In this document: positions 36,662-45,430 of the stretch, in pieces
How positions within the stretch are numbered: the stretch's first letter is position 1
How the letters are laid out: each line of letters begins with the position of its first letter
Assembly: GCF_026342405.1 (NCBI RefSeq)
Contig: NZ_JAPEMU010000001.1
Coordinates: 2,604,001-2,668,000 of the forward strand
Length of the DNA: 64,000 bases
Direction: 5' to 3'
Source of the DNA: Kitasatospora sp. NBC_00240
GTDB taxonomy: Bacteria; Actinomycetota; Actinomycetes; Streptomycetales; Streptomycetaceae
Program-made: the position numbers and the translations under genes
Notes under the pieces: model-generated
The model's input: the letters and a program-made list of their open reading frames with translations, nothing else
The model's database searches: none
Told to the model about the DNA's origin: nothing

Positions 36662-38236
36662 ATGGCAGACCTTCGTGACAGATTCGACCCGATCCCGTCC
36701 TGGGCGCGGCCGCCGGAGGTCCTGGTGGCGGCGTCCGACGGCGCGCCGGGCGCGGGTGGTCACGGCCTGGTGGGCGTACCGCTGCCGGCCGAGGGGGACG
36801 TGCCGCCCGAGCTGGGGCTGGACCGCCGGCAGCTGACGGCCGCCGGTCTCAGCGGTGAGGCGGGCACGGCGGGGCTGCTGGCCCGCCCCGGCGACGGGCC
36901 GCTGGTGGTGTTCGGCACCGGCACGACGGAGGCGCTGGACACCACCGCCCTGCGGGACGCCGGCGCGGCGTTCGCCGGGGCGGCCGCCTCGGCGGGCCGG
37001 CTGGCCCTGCTGATGCCCGCGGGTCCCGGGGTGGTGGCTCCGGCGGCGGCCGCGCAGGCACTGGTGGAGGGGGTGCTGCTGGCCCGCTACCGCTACGAGG
37101 TGCTGAAGCGCTCGCCGCAGGCCGTCCCGGTGGAGGCGCTGACGCTGCTGGTGGCCGGGGCGGACGTGGCGGAGGCGGAGCGGGGCGCGCGGCGGGGCCT
37201 GCTGTTCGCGCGCGCCACCATGCTGGCCCGCGACCTGGCGAACTCGCCGCCCAGCCTGCTGACCGCCGCCGTGCTGGCGGAGGTCGCGAGTGGCCTGGCC
37301 GCGGGCACCGGCCTCGCGGTCGAGGTGTTCGACCAGGCGCAGCTGGTGGCGATGGGCTGCGGCGGGCTGCTCGGGGTCAACGCGGGCAGTGCCGACCCGG
37401 CCCGGATGATCAGGCTGCGCTACACCCCGGCGGGGGCGGCGGGCGACGGGGCGGCCCGGGTCACGCTGGTCGGCAAGGGCGTGATGTACGACTCCGGCGG
37501 GATCAGCCTCAAGCCGGCCGACGCGGTGCACGCGACGATGAAGAACGACATGTCGGGGGCCGGCGCGATCCTGGCGGCGATGTCGGTGCTCCGGGAGCTG
37601 GACTGCCCGACGGCCGTCACCGGCTACCTGATGTGCACGGACAACATGCCGTCGGGCACCGCGACCAAGCTCGGTGACGTGCTGTCGATCCGCGGCGGCA
37701 GCACGGTCGAGGTGATCAACACCGACGCGGAGGGCCGGCTGATCATGGCGGACGCGCTGGTGCTGGCGACCGAGGAGCCGACCGACGCGATCGTGGACAT
37801 CGCCACGCTCACCGGCGCCGCGATGCGCGCGCTGGGTTCGGAGATCGCCGGGGTGTTCGGCAACCGCGGGCCGCTGGTGGAGCAGGTGCTGGCGGCGGCC
37901 CGGGCGACCGGCGAGCCGGCCTGGCAGCTGCCGCTGTCCCGGCGCTACCGGGCGGAGCTCGACTCGGACGTGGCCGACATCAAGAACATGGGCGGCCCGA
38001 ACGGCGGCGCGATCCACGCCGCGCTGTTCCTGGAGGACTTCGTCGCCGGGGTGCCGTGGGCGCACATCGACATCGCGGGGCCGGCCCAGAACGACAGCGC
38101 GAACGCCTGGCGGCCCAAGGGCTGCACCGGGTTCGGGGCGCGGCTGCTGGCCGAGTTCCTGCTTCTCTTCTCCCCGCCCGGCAGCCCCCGGCCGGGCTCC
38201 GGCGAGGGCGGCGAGGTGGCCCGCGATGAGCGGTGA
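36662..38236 (+). CDS. Leucyl aminopeptidase, M17 family
   Basis: 524 residues. C-terminal catalytic domain: VGKGVMYDSGGISLKP (~270, first metal Lys and Asp), KNDMSGAGAI (~297), NTDAEGRLIMADAL (~353, metal Asp/Glu and the arginine), and SDVADIKNMGG. The N-terminal half is the usual macrodomain-like region but divergent. M17 enzymes are hexameric cytoplasmic di-metal exopeptidases, and some are Cys-Gly or peptide scavengers. The ATG at 36662 follows GAGGAGCGGGG. The 3' end overlaps the AbgT transporter start by 11 bases, suggesting that the peptidase works on imported material. Confidence 0.92.
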   Translation: MADLRDRFDPIPSWARPPEVLVAASDGAPGAGGHGLVGVPLPAEGDVPPELGLDRRQLTAAGLSGEAGTAGLLARPGDGPLVVFGTGTTEALDTTALRDAGAAFAGAAASAGRLALLMPAGPGVVAPAAAAQALVEGVLLARYRYEVLKRSPQAVPVEALTLLVAGADVAEAERGARRGLLFARATMLARDLANSPPSLLTAAVLAEVASGLAAGTGLAVEVFDQAQLVAMGCGGLLGVNAGSADPARMIRLRYTPAGAAGDGAARVTLVGKGVMYDSGGISLKPADAVHATMKNDMSGAGAILAAMSVLRELDCPTAVTGYLMCTDNMPSGTATKLGDVLSIRGGSTVEVINTDAEGRLIMADALVLATEEPTDAIVDIATLTGAAMRALGSEIAGVFGNRGPLVEQVLAAARATGEPAWQLPLSRRYRAELDSDVADIKNMGGPNGGAIHAALFLEDFVAGVPWAHIDIAGPAQNDSANAWRPKGCTGFGARLLAEFLLLFSPPGSPRPGSGEGGEVARDER

Positions 38237-39872
38237 GGCGGTGCCGGCGGGCCGGACCCGCGGGCAGCGGATGCTGGACGGCATCGAGAAGATCGGCAAC
38301 AAGGTCCCGCACCCGGCGATGATCTTCATCGGCCTCTGCGCCCTGGTGATCGTGCTGTCGGCGATCCTGGCCGCCTTCGACGTCTCGGTCACCTACGACG
38401 CCGCCGAGCCGGCGCCCGTCCCCGTGCACGAGGTGTACGACGGCGGCACCGACTACCCGTCCAACCAGGTGCCGCCGGTCTCGAACTACGACCACCCGTA
38501 CGAGATCCACCAGGAGACCACGAAGATCGAGAGCCTGCTGACCGGGGACGGCATCAGGTTCATCTTCACGTCGGCGACCACCAACTTCACCAACTTCGGC
38601 GTGGTCGCGGTGATCCTGGTCGCGATGGTCGGCGTCGGCCTCGCCGAGGAGGCCGGCCTGATCGGCGCGCTGATCCGCAAGCTCGTCCGGGTGGCCCCGC
38701 CGGGCAGCTTGACCTTCATCATCGTGCTGCTCGGCATCCTGTCCAGCATCGCCTCGGACGCCGGCTACCTGGTGCTGATCCCGCTGGGCGCGGTGGCCTT
38801 CATGAGCGTCGGACGCCATCCGCTGGCGGGCCTGGCCGCCGCCTTCGCGGGCGTCGGGGCGGCCTTCGGCGTGAACGTCCTGATCACCCCGGTCGACGGG
38901 ATCATCACCGAGATCACCAACGAGGCGGTCGCGCTGGTCAGGCCCGGCGAGTCGATCAACCTCACCGCCAACCTGTACTTCGGCATCGCCTCGACGCTGT
39001 TCCTCGCCGTCGTCATCACCGTGATCACCGAGCGGATGGTCGAACCCCGGCTCGGTGCCTACACCGAGACGCCGGAGGTCGAGGACGTCACCGAGGCCGG
39101 GATCAGCGTCGAGGCGGAGAGCCGCGGCCTGCGGTTCGCGCTCTACGGCCTGCTGGTGGTGGCGGTGGCGGTCTCGCTGCTCTCGTTCATCCCGGGGGCG
39201 CCGCTGCGCAACCCGGAGACCGGCAGCCTGTTCGACGACTCGCCGTTCATGGACGCGCTGATCTTCATCATCATGCTGCTGTTCCTGGTCGCCGGCCTCT
39301 GCTACGGCACCGGGGCCAACACGCTGCGGGGCACCAGCGCCGCGATGGAGGCCATCACCAAGACCTTCGCGGGCCTCGGCGGGCTGATCTTCCTGTTGTT
39401 GATCATCGCCCAGTTCATCGCCTACTTCAACTACAGCAACATGGCGACGATCGCCGCCGTCAAGCTGGCCGACGTCCTGGAGGGCATCGACGTCGGACCG
39501 CTCTGGCTGCTCCTGGGCCTCATCCTGGTCACCCTGATCCTGGACCTGATCATCCCCGGGGTGATCCCCAAGTGGGCCATCCTGGCACCGGTGTTCGTCC
39601 CGCTCTTCCTGCGGCTGGGCATCGCCCCGCAGACCGTGCTGGCGGCCTACCGGATCGGCGACTCGCCCCCGAACGTCATCACCCCGCTGATGGTGTACCT
39701 GCCGTTCATCGTCCTGCTCACCCAGAAGTACAAGAAGAAGTCCGGCGTCGGCACCGTGGTGTCGCTGATGATGCCGTACGCGCTCCTGGTGGCCGTCGCC
39801 TGGGTGATCTTCTTCGTCGCCTGGTACCTGATCGGCATCCCACTCGGACCGGGCGCGCCGGTCGACGCCTAG
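38226..39872 (+). CDS. AbgT-family transporter
   Basis: 548 residues, ten or more hydrophobic segments. AbgT features: LDGIEKIGNKVPHPAMIFIGLCALVIVLS at the N terminus, FGVVAVILVAMVGVGLAEEAGLIGALIRKLV (~128-158), SIASDAGYLVLIPLGAVAF (~180), and DSPPNVITPLMVYLPFIVLL (~477). The family exports sulfonamides or imports p-aminobenzoyl-glutamate. It starts inside the M17 aminopeptidase gene (11-base overlap), implying co-translation; an imported peptide-like conjugate split by the peptidase is a reasonable inference, with folate breakdown products as the leading candidate. Confidence 0.9.
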   Translation: MSGEAVPAGRTRGQRMLDGIEKIGNKVPHPAMIFIGLCALVIVLSAILAAFDVSVTYDAAEPAPVPVHEVYDGGTDYPSNQVPPVSNYDHPYEIHQETTKIESLLTGDGIRFIFTSATTNFTNFGVVAVILVAMVGVGLAEEAGLIGALIRKLVRVAPPGSLTFIIVLLGILSSIASDAGYLVLIPLGAVAFMSVGRHPLAGLAAAFAGVGAAFGVNVLITPVDGIITEITNEAVALVRPGESINLTANLYFGIASTLFLAVVITVITERMVEPRLGAYTETPEVEDVTEAGISVEAESRGLRFALYGLLVVAVAVSLLSFIPGAPLRNPETGSLFDDSPFMDALIFIIMLLFLVAGLCYGTGANTLRGTSAAMEAITKTFAGLGGLIFLLLIIAQFIAYFNYSNMATIAAVKLADVLEGIDVGPLWLLLGLILVTLILDLIIPGVIPKWAILAPVFVPLFLRLGIAPQTVLAAYRIGDSPPNVITPLMVYLPFIVLLTQKYKKKSGVGTVVSLMMPYALLVAVAWVIFFVAWYLIGIPLGPGAPVDA

Positions 39873-40121
39873 GGGTGGGCCGCAACCGTCAGCACCCCCG
39901 GCGCGGTCCGATCCGAGCACGCTCATCCACCGACGACACCTGTCCCGGCCATGGCCCGACCAGCCCGACGCCCGACGCCGATCGAAGTCAACGGTATTGA
40001 ACGTGTGTCGATTCCGGAACGTCACGTGGCCGCCCGGACTCCCCCGGATCGCGCGTCGGCTGTACGGGGTGGGAGAAACCCGGAATCATCCCGGTGAGCG
40101 GCCGAGACACAGGCGGGTGGG

Positions 40122-41090
40122 ATGGGCGGGATTCTGGCGTTCCTCGGGAGGGACGAAACATACGCGCGGTGGCTCCGAGACCTGGCGGACCTGGAAGTCC
40201 CCGACGGTGGCGTCGTGCTGCCGCCGGCCGACGAACTCCCGGCTCTGCTGGTGGACCTGGCGGTTCCGCACGAGGACGTCAACGGTGTGGTCGGGCTCCT
40301 GGAGTCGGTTCGCGACGACCCCGATTGGCGCTGGCTGTTGGGACGATGTGCGGCCTCGGTGTTCACCGATCCGGAGGCGGTCGGCGGTGGGTCGCGGATA
40401 CCACGGCTGCCCGAGGGGCTCGGCGAAGCGGGGCGCTGGTGGGCGGCGTTCGTGTTCGTCGTGGCCCTGCCGCGCGCACGAGAGCTGCACCGTGCCCGTG
40501 GCATCCCCGAGAAGGTCACCCGGCGGACGTTCGCCGACCTTGGCCGACAGGTGGTGGTTCACCGCCTGCGCCGCGGCATGGGCGGGGTGAACTCGCCGTC
40601 CTGGCTGGGGTTGCACCTTCGTGGCGAGCTCTTCCAGTTGGGCCGTCTGCAGTACCAGCGGTCCAGGCTCTCCACACGGTGGCTCCCGGTCCGTGCCGGG
40701 GAGCCGAGCCTGGCGCTCCACATTCCGGACTTCTGCGGGCCGCTGTCGCCGGCTGCCTGCGACGCCTCCCTCGCTCGCGCTCGCGAGTTCTTCTCCCGCC
40801 ATTTCCCGGAGGAGCACTGCGCCCTCACCCACTGTGAATCGTGGCTGCTCGACCCGCAGCTGAGCCAGTACCTGCCGGTGAACTCCAACATCCTCGGCTT
40901 CCAGCGCCGGTTCCGACTCGCTCCCCGGCCTGACCGGCCGAACGACGACGCCCCGGTCCGGTACGTCTTCGGCCTGTCGGATGTCGACCCGGCCGACCTC
41001 CCCCGGCGCACCTCACTGGAGCGAGCGGTGGGGGACCATCTCCGCGCGGGGCGCCACTGGTACGAAGGTCGCGGCTGGTTCGCCCTTTGA
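40122..41090 (+). CDS. Acyltransferase-domain protein (NAT_N/GNAT_C type)
   Basis: 322 residues. The C-terminal half reads like the GNAT_C domain of paired acyltransferases: WLGLHLRGELFQLGRLQYQRSRL, VRAGEPSLALHIPDFCGPLSPAACDASLARAREFFSRHFP, SWLLDPQLSQYLPVNSNILGFQRRF. The N-terminal ~110 residues fit NAT_N. The family occurs in many actinomycetes without a known substrate. The ATG at 40122 has a weak site. Codon use here is less GC-biased than in its neighbours (for example CGGGATTCTGG context), a mild hint of transfer. It stands alone. Confidence 0.78.
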   Translation: MGGILAFLGRDETYARWLRDLADLEVPDGGVVLPPADELPALLVDLAVPHEDVNGVVGLLESVRDDPDWRWLLGRCAASVFTDPEAVGGGSRIPRLPEGLGEAGRWWAAFVFVVALPRARELHRARGIPEKVTRRTFADLGRQVVVHRLRRGMGGVNSPSWLGLHLRGELFQLGRLQYQRSRLSTRWLPVRAGEPSLALHIPDFCGPLSPAACDASLARAREFFSRHFPEEHCALTHCESWLLDPQLSQYLPVNSNILGFQRRFRLAPRPDRPNDDAPVRYVFGLSDVDPADLPRRTSLERAVGDHLRAGRHWYEGRGWFAL

Positions 41091-41102
41091 GCGGTGCGAG
41101 GT

Positions 41103-41128
41103 GAGAGGGGACGCTTGCGGCCCCTCTC
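41103..41128. terminator. Bidirectional hairpin between convergent genes
   Basis: GAGAGGGG with CCCCTCTC (8 bp, 10-base loop) between the acyltransferase-like gene and the GH92 gene stops. No T tract. Confidence 0.6.
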
Positions 41129-41140
41129 CCTGCAGCAGCG

Positions 41141-43846
41141 TTACCCGTACACCTCCAGCTCCTGGATCCGGGCCGGCTCCGGGCCGCCGCCGGCCGGGGC
41201 GTTGGCGGCGACGTCGACCCGCAGCCGGACGTACCGGGCCGGGCGGGGCAGGGCGGCGTGCTCGGTGCGGCTGGCCCGGGAGCCGGTGACGGCGACGGCC
41301 GGGGCCCAGTCGACGCCGTCGGTGCTGGTGTCGATCCGGAAGGCGGCGGTGTTGCGGCCGGTGCTCGCGCCGCCGAGGCCGGCGTGCGCGACCACGAACG
41401 AGGAGACCGTCCGGCTGGTGCCCAGGTCGGCCCGCAGCCAGGGCTCCGGGTCGGCCGAGCACCAGCCGGCGGCGCTGCCGAGCGCGCCGTCGAAGGCCCG
41501 GTCGGCCGATCCGCCGCCGGGGCAGGGCGCGGAGCCGGTGGCGGCGGCGCCGAGCGCGAGGTCCGGGCCGCGCTCGGGCGCGGCGGGCGGGGCGGGCGCA
41601 CCGTCGGGGAAGGACGGCGGCACGTCGTCGGCGCCGGTGCCCCAGCGGGCGCCGGGTGCGCCGCCCATCGTGTACTCCAGCGCCGCCCCGCCGGCGAGGT
41701 CCGGGTAGCGCAGGTAGCTGTGGGTGGTGGCCGCCCGGCCGACCGTCAGCCCCTGGACGTAGCGGCCGGTGCCGGTGGCGGTGACGGCGATGTCGCCGCC
41801 CGGGCGCCTGATCAGCAGCGCCGGGAAGAGCGGCCCGTGCAGGGCGAGGGTGTCGGCGCCCGGCGTGACCGGGTACATCCCGAGCGCGGCCCAGACGTAC
41901 CAGGCGGAGGTGGCCCCGAGGTCGTCGTTGCCCGGCAGCCCGCCCGGGCCGAGCCCGAAGGACTCGGCCGCCACCCGGCGGACGGCGTCCGCGGCCCCGG
42001 CCGGCCGGCGGGCGAAGTTGTACGCCCAGGGCACGCCGTGCTCCGGCTCGTTGCCGATGTAGTAGTACGGCCGGCTCTGACCGGCGTTCAGTTCGCCGAA
42101 GTGGTGGTCCAGTCGCCGCAGGGCGGTGTGCCGCCCGCCCATGGCGTCGATCAGGCCGGCGTAGTCGTACGGGACCGTCCAGGTGTACTGCGCCGCGTTG
42201 CCCTCGGTGAAGCCCGAGCCGCTCGCCGGGTCCAGCGGCCAGGCCCAGACGCCGGCCTGGTCCCGGGGCTGCACGTAGCCGGCGTCCTGGCCGTAGGTGT
42301 TGCGCCACCACTGGGCGCGGGTCATGTGGGTGCGGTACGAGGCCTCGTCCCCCAGCGCCCGGGCGAACTGCGCCACCGCGAAGTCCGAGGCGGAGTACTC
42401 CAGCGAGTCGGAGGGGTCCCCGGCGAGGTACCGGAGCCGGCTGTATTCGGACTGCCGGCCGCGGACCGGGCGACCCTGGGTGGTGCCCCCGGTCGAGGAC
42501 TTCTCCATCAGGGCGAGCGCGGCCGCGGTGTCGAAGTCCCTTGCGCCGAAGGCGTACAGGCCGGCGACCACGATCGGGCCGGGGTCGCCGGTCATCACGA
42601 ACTCCTCGTCGGTCTGCTGCGACCACTTGGGCAACAGTCCGCCCTGCTGCCCGTCCAGCACCATCGACCGGGCGATGTCGCTCGCCTCGGCCGGGGCGAG
42701 CAGGGCGACCAGCGCCGCCCAGGAGCGGTAGATGTCCCAGCCGGAGTAGTTCTGGTAGACCGGGTGGCCGGCGTGGTGCACGGCCCCGTCGAAGCCCCGG
42801 TAGTCACCGCCGACGTCGCTGGAGACGTTCGGGCTCTGGAAGACGTGGTAGAGCGCGGTGTAGAACTTCCGCAGCTCGCCCTCCCGGCCACCGGCCACCA
42901 CCACCTTGCCGAGCACCTCGTTCCAGGCGGCGTCCGCGGCCGCCCGGACGGCGTCGAAGTCCCAGCCCGGGTTCTCGGCGTCCAGGTTGCGCCGGGCGCC
43001 CTCGGCGCCGACGTAACTGAGCCCGACCTTGAACCGGACGCTCCGCCCGCCGGTGGTGTCGAAGGTCAGGTACCCGCCGGTGCCGGTGCCCGAGGCGCTG
43101 GCCGAACCGGGGGTGACCGTCGCCCCCGACCAGGTGCCGAAGCCGGTCGGCTCGCGGTCGAAGCGCAGGTCGAACCAGATCTGATAGGTCTTCGACGAGC
43201 CGCAGAAGCCGCCGGCGGTGACGCTGCCGGTCACCTCGCGGCCCTCGATCCGGACGCTGCCGGGCCGGTCGCCGGTCGCGCTGCGGCCGGTGCCGATCAG
43301 CAGCCGGGCGGTGTCCGTGGCGGGGTAGGTCAGCCGGCCCATGCCGGTGCGGGTGGTGGCGGTCAGTTCGACGTCGGTGGCGTACCGGTCGAGCCTGGTC
43401 CGGTACCGGCCGGGGGCGGCGGACTCCTCGGCCTTGGTGTGGCCGGAGGCGTAGTCCCTCCAGGCGGTTCCCGGGGAGGCGGTGAGGGCGCCGGTCACCG
43501 GGAGCAGCGGCAGGTCCTCGTTGTTGGGGCAGCCGGCGCCGTCGAAGTGGGTCAGGCTGAAGGACTCCACCGAGGTGTCGGACCACCGGTAGCCGGACGG
43601 CGAGGCGGTCGGGGTGTCCGGGCTGAACTGCACCCCGCCGAAGGGGACGACCGCGCCGGGGTAGGTGCTGCCGCCGGCCCCGCCGGGTACCGGGTCGGGG
43701 GCGGTGCTGTCGTCGGTGCCGACGAAGGGGTCGACGTACCGGGTGAGCGGGACGGCGGCGGCCCGCGCCGGGGCGGCGGTACCGGCGGGGCCGACGAGGA
43801 CCAGCAGTGCGGCACCGACCGCGCAGGTGATTCGTGAGCGGGGCAG
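41141..43846 (-). CDS. Secreted GH92 alpha-mannosidase with C-terminal F5/8 lectin domain
   Basis: About 901 residues. GH92 features: YVDPFVGTDD, PGAVVPFGGVQFSPDTP, FSLTHFDGAGCPNNEDLPLLP, GWDIYRSWAALVALLAP, LPGNDDLGATSAWYVWAALGMYPVTPG and EPEHGVPWAYNF. A discoidin-type (F5/8 C) domain fills ~755-900. GH92 enzymes are calcium-dependent exo-mannosidases acting on mannoproteins or N-glycans. The frame extends upstream through a good signal peptide (LLVLVGPAGTAAPARA, AAAVP start of mature chain) but holds no ATG, GTG or TTG before the stop at 43874-43876. CTG at 43846, 6 bases after AGGCGG, is the likeliest start; the first standard start (GTG 43633) would lose the signal. Confidence 0.85.
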   Translation of the reverse strand: MPRSRITCAVGAALLVLVGPAGTAAPARAAAVPLTRYVDPFVGTDDSTAPDPVPGGAGGSTYPGAVVPFGGVQFSPDTPTASPSGYRWSDTSVESFSLTHFDGAGCPNNEDLPLLPVTGALTASPGTAWRDYASGHTKAEESAAPGRYRTRLDRYATDVELTATTRTGMGRLTYPATDTARLLIGTGRSATGDRPGSVRIEGREVTGSVTAGGFCGSSKTYQIWFDLRFDREPTGFGTWSGATVTPGSASASGTGTGGYLTFDTTGGRSVRFKVGLSYVGAEGARRNLDAENPGWDFDAVRAAADAAWNEVLGKVVVAGGREGELRKFYTALYHVFQSPNVSSDVGGDYRGFDGAVHHAGHPVYQNYSGWDIYRSWAALVALLAPAEASDIARSMVLDGQQGGLLPKWSQQTDEEFVMTGDPGPIVVAGLYAFGARDFDTAAALALMEKSSTGGTTQGRPVRGRQSEYSRLRYLAGDPSDSLEYSASDFAVAQFARALGDEASYRTHMTRAQWWRNTYGQDAGYVQPRDQAGVWAWPLDPASGSGFTEGNAAQYTWTVPYDYAGLIDAMGGRHTALRRLDHHFGELNAGQSRPYYYIGNEPEHGVPWAYNFARRPAGAADAVRRVAAESFGLGPGGLPGNDDLGATSAWYVWAALGMYPVTPGADTLALHGPLFPALLIRRPGGDIAVTATGTGRYVQGLTVGRAATTHSYLRYPDLAGGAALEYTMGGAPGARWGTGADDVPPSFPDGAPAPPAAPERGPDLALGAAATGSAPCPGGGSADRAFDGALGSAAGWCSADPEPWLRADLGTSRTVSSFVVAHAGLGGASTGRNTAAFRIDTSTDGVDWAPAVAVTGSRASRTEHAALPRPARYVRLRVDVAANAPAGGGPEPARIQELEVYG

Positions 43847-44141
43847 GGCGGACCGCCTGATGGTGATGGATCGTCACTTCGGCTGTGCAGATGGCCTTGT
43901 GGCACTCGGCGGGTCGCTCGGGTGTCCGGGCACAGTACCAACGGGAACGTGATCGTCCGGGAGCGCGCCCGGCGCGCCGGGCCGGGTGACGGCGAATGGC
44001 GCAACACGGATGGCGGAGCACGGGCGGGCGGGCGGCGCACGCGCGGCGCAGGCGGCATCGGCGAGCGGATAGCGGGGCGGGATGCGGGGGGGGCGGGATG
44101 CGGGGGCGGGGGCCAGTGCAGGGGTCGGGCCGGGCCGTTGC
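43847..44141. other. G-rich intergenic region
   Basis: Lies upstream of GH92 and beyond the glutaminase stop. It holds several G runs (GGGGGGGGCGGG near 44085-44105), which might form a quadruplex, and no convincing gene. Confidence 0.4.
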
Positions 44142-45428
44142 TCAGGCAGAGCCCCCGGCCCCCGGGCGGTCCGACCGGGCGCCGTCCCGGCCGACCTGCT
44201 CCCAGGGCGCACCCGGCGGGACGGGCAGCGCCTCGCCGACCACCGCCACCCGGCGGCCGCCGGCGGCCAGCCGGGCCAGGGTCGCGCTGATCATCGCCTG
44301 GGCGACGGTGTCCAGCCGGGTGACCCGGCCGAGGTCGAGCAGCACCGGGCCGGTGGTCCCCGTCTCCAGCTCGAACAGCACCCGCTCGGCGGCGGTGAAG
44401 TCCAGCGCTCCCTGCGCCGCCACCACCGCGAAGGCGCCCCGGCGCGGGGGATCGTCGGCAGGCGACCCGCCGACGACGGTCGGCGCCGCCGGGGCCGGGC
44501 TCAGCATCAGGTGCAGGCCGAACCGCTCCGACAGCTCCCGCAGCGCGGCGGTGCCGCGGACGGGGTTGCCGGTCCGGTCCAGCGGCGGGCTCCAGCAGGC
44601 GGCTCCGAACCGGGCCGGGCTGACCGCGATCAGCCCGCCCGACACCCCGCTCTTCGCGGGTAGTCCCACCCGCAGCAGCCACTCGCCGGAGGCGTCGTAC
44701 ATGCCGCAGGTCGCCATCACCGAGAGGACCTGCACGGCGACCAGCTCACCCACCACCCGCTCCCCGGTGACCGGGTTGACGCCGCCGTTGCCCAGGGTCG
44801 CCGCCATCACCGCGAGGTCGGCGGCCGTCGCCCGGACCGCGCACTGCCGGAAGTACAGGTCGGTGGCGGCGAGCGGGTCGCAGGCCAGCGAGCCGGCCCC
44901 GCGCATCAGGTAGGCCAGGGCCCGGTTGCGGTCGCCGGTCGCGGCCTCCGAGGCGTGCACGGCCGCGTCCAGGTCCAGGCGGCGGCCGGCGAAGGCGCTC
45001 AGTCCGGCGAGGATCCGCTCGAACCGCTCCGCCGGGGTCGCGCCCGGCACCAGGGCGGTGGTCGCGATCGCACCGGCGTTGATCATCGCGTTGGACGGGC
45101 GGCCGGTGCCCTCCTCCAGGCTGATCGCGTTGAAGGCCTCCCCGCTGGGTTCGGCGCCGACCCACCGGCCGACCTCGTCCAGGCCCAGCTCCGCCAGCGC
45201 CAGGGCGTAGACGAAGGGCTTGGACACCGACTGCAGGGTGAACGGCTCCCCCGCGTCGCCGGCCTGGTAGCGGTGCCCGTCCATGCTGACCAGCGCCAGC
45301 CCGAAGGCCTCGCGCCGGGCCCGGGCCAGCTCGGGGATGTAGGTCGCGGTCTCCCCTTCGTCCAGGGCGCCGAGGCGCCGGTGGATGTCGGCCAGGGCCT
45401 CGGTGACCACGTCCGGCCCGGCGGCCAC
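44142..45428 (-). CDS. glsA: Glutaminase A fused to a C-terminal STAS domain
   Basis: 428 residues. Glutaminase part (~1-305): QSVSKPFVYALALAE contains the catalytic Ser-x-x-Lys; GRPSNAMINAGAIATT, GDRNRALAYLMRGAGSL and KSGVSGGLIAVSPARFG complete the serine-hydrolase fold. A STAS domain (~325-415) follows: GALDFTAAERVLFELE, PVLLDLGRVTRLDTVAQAMISATLARLAAGGRRVAVVG. The reaction is L-glutamine to glutamate and ammonia. STAS-tailed glutaminases exist in actinobacteria, and the tail may bind a nucleotide or partner. The GTG at 45428 begins 2 bases after the stop of the alkylsulfatase-like gene with no ribosome site, so it relies on coupling. Confidence 0.9.
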   Translation of the reverse strand: MAAGPDVVTEALADIHRRLGALDEGETATYIPELARARREAFGLALVSMDGHRYQAGDAGEPFTLQSVSKPFVYALALAELGLDEVGRWVGAEPSGEAFNAISLEEGTGRPSNAMINAGAIATTALVPGATPAERFERILAGLSAFAGRRLDLDAAVHASEAATGDRNRALAYLMRGAGSLACDPLAATDLYFRQCAVRATAADLAVMAATLGNGGVNPVTGERVVGELVAVQVLSVMATCGMYDASGEWLLRVGLPAKSGVSGGLIAVSPARFGAACWSPPLDRTGNPVRGTAALRELSERFGLHLMLSPAPAAPTVVGGSPADDPPRRGAFAVVAAQGALDFTAAERVLFELETGTTGPVLLDLGRVTRLDTVAQAMISATLARLAAGGRRVAVVGEALPVPPGAPWEQVGRDGARSDRPGAGGSA

Positions 45429-45430
45429 CG

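Noticed and set aside
41141..43846. GH92 as part of the xyloglucan system
   Set aside because: Separated from the GH cluster by sulfatase and glutaminase genes, no shared operator upstream, and mannosidase activity is not needed for xyloglucan.
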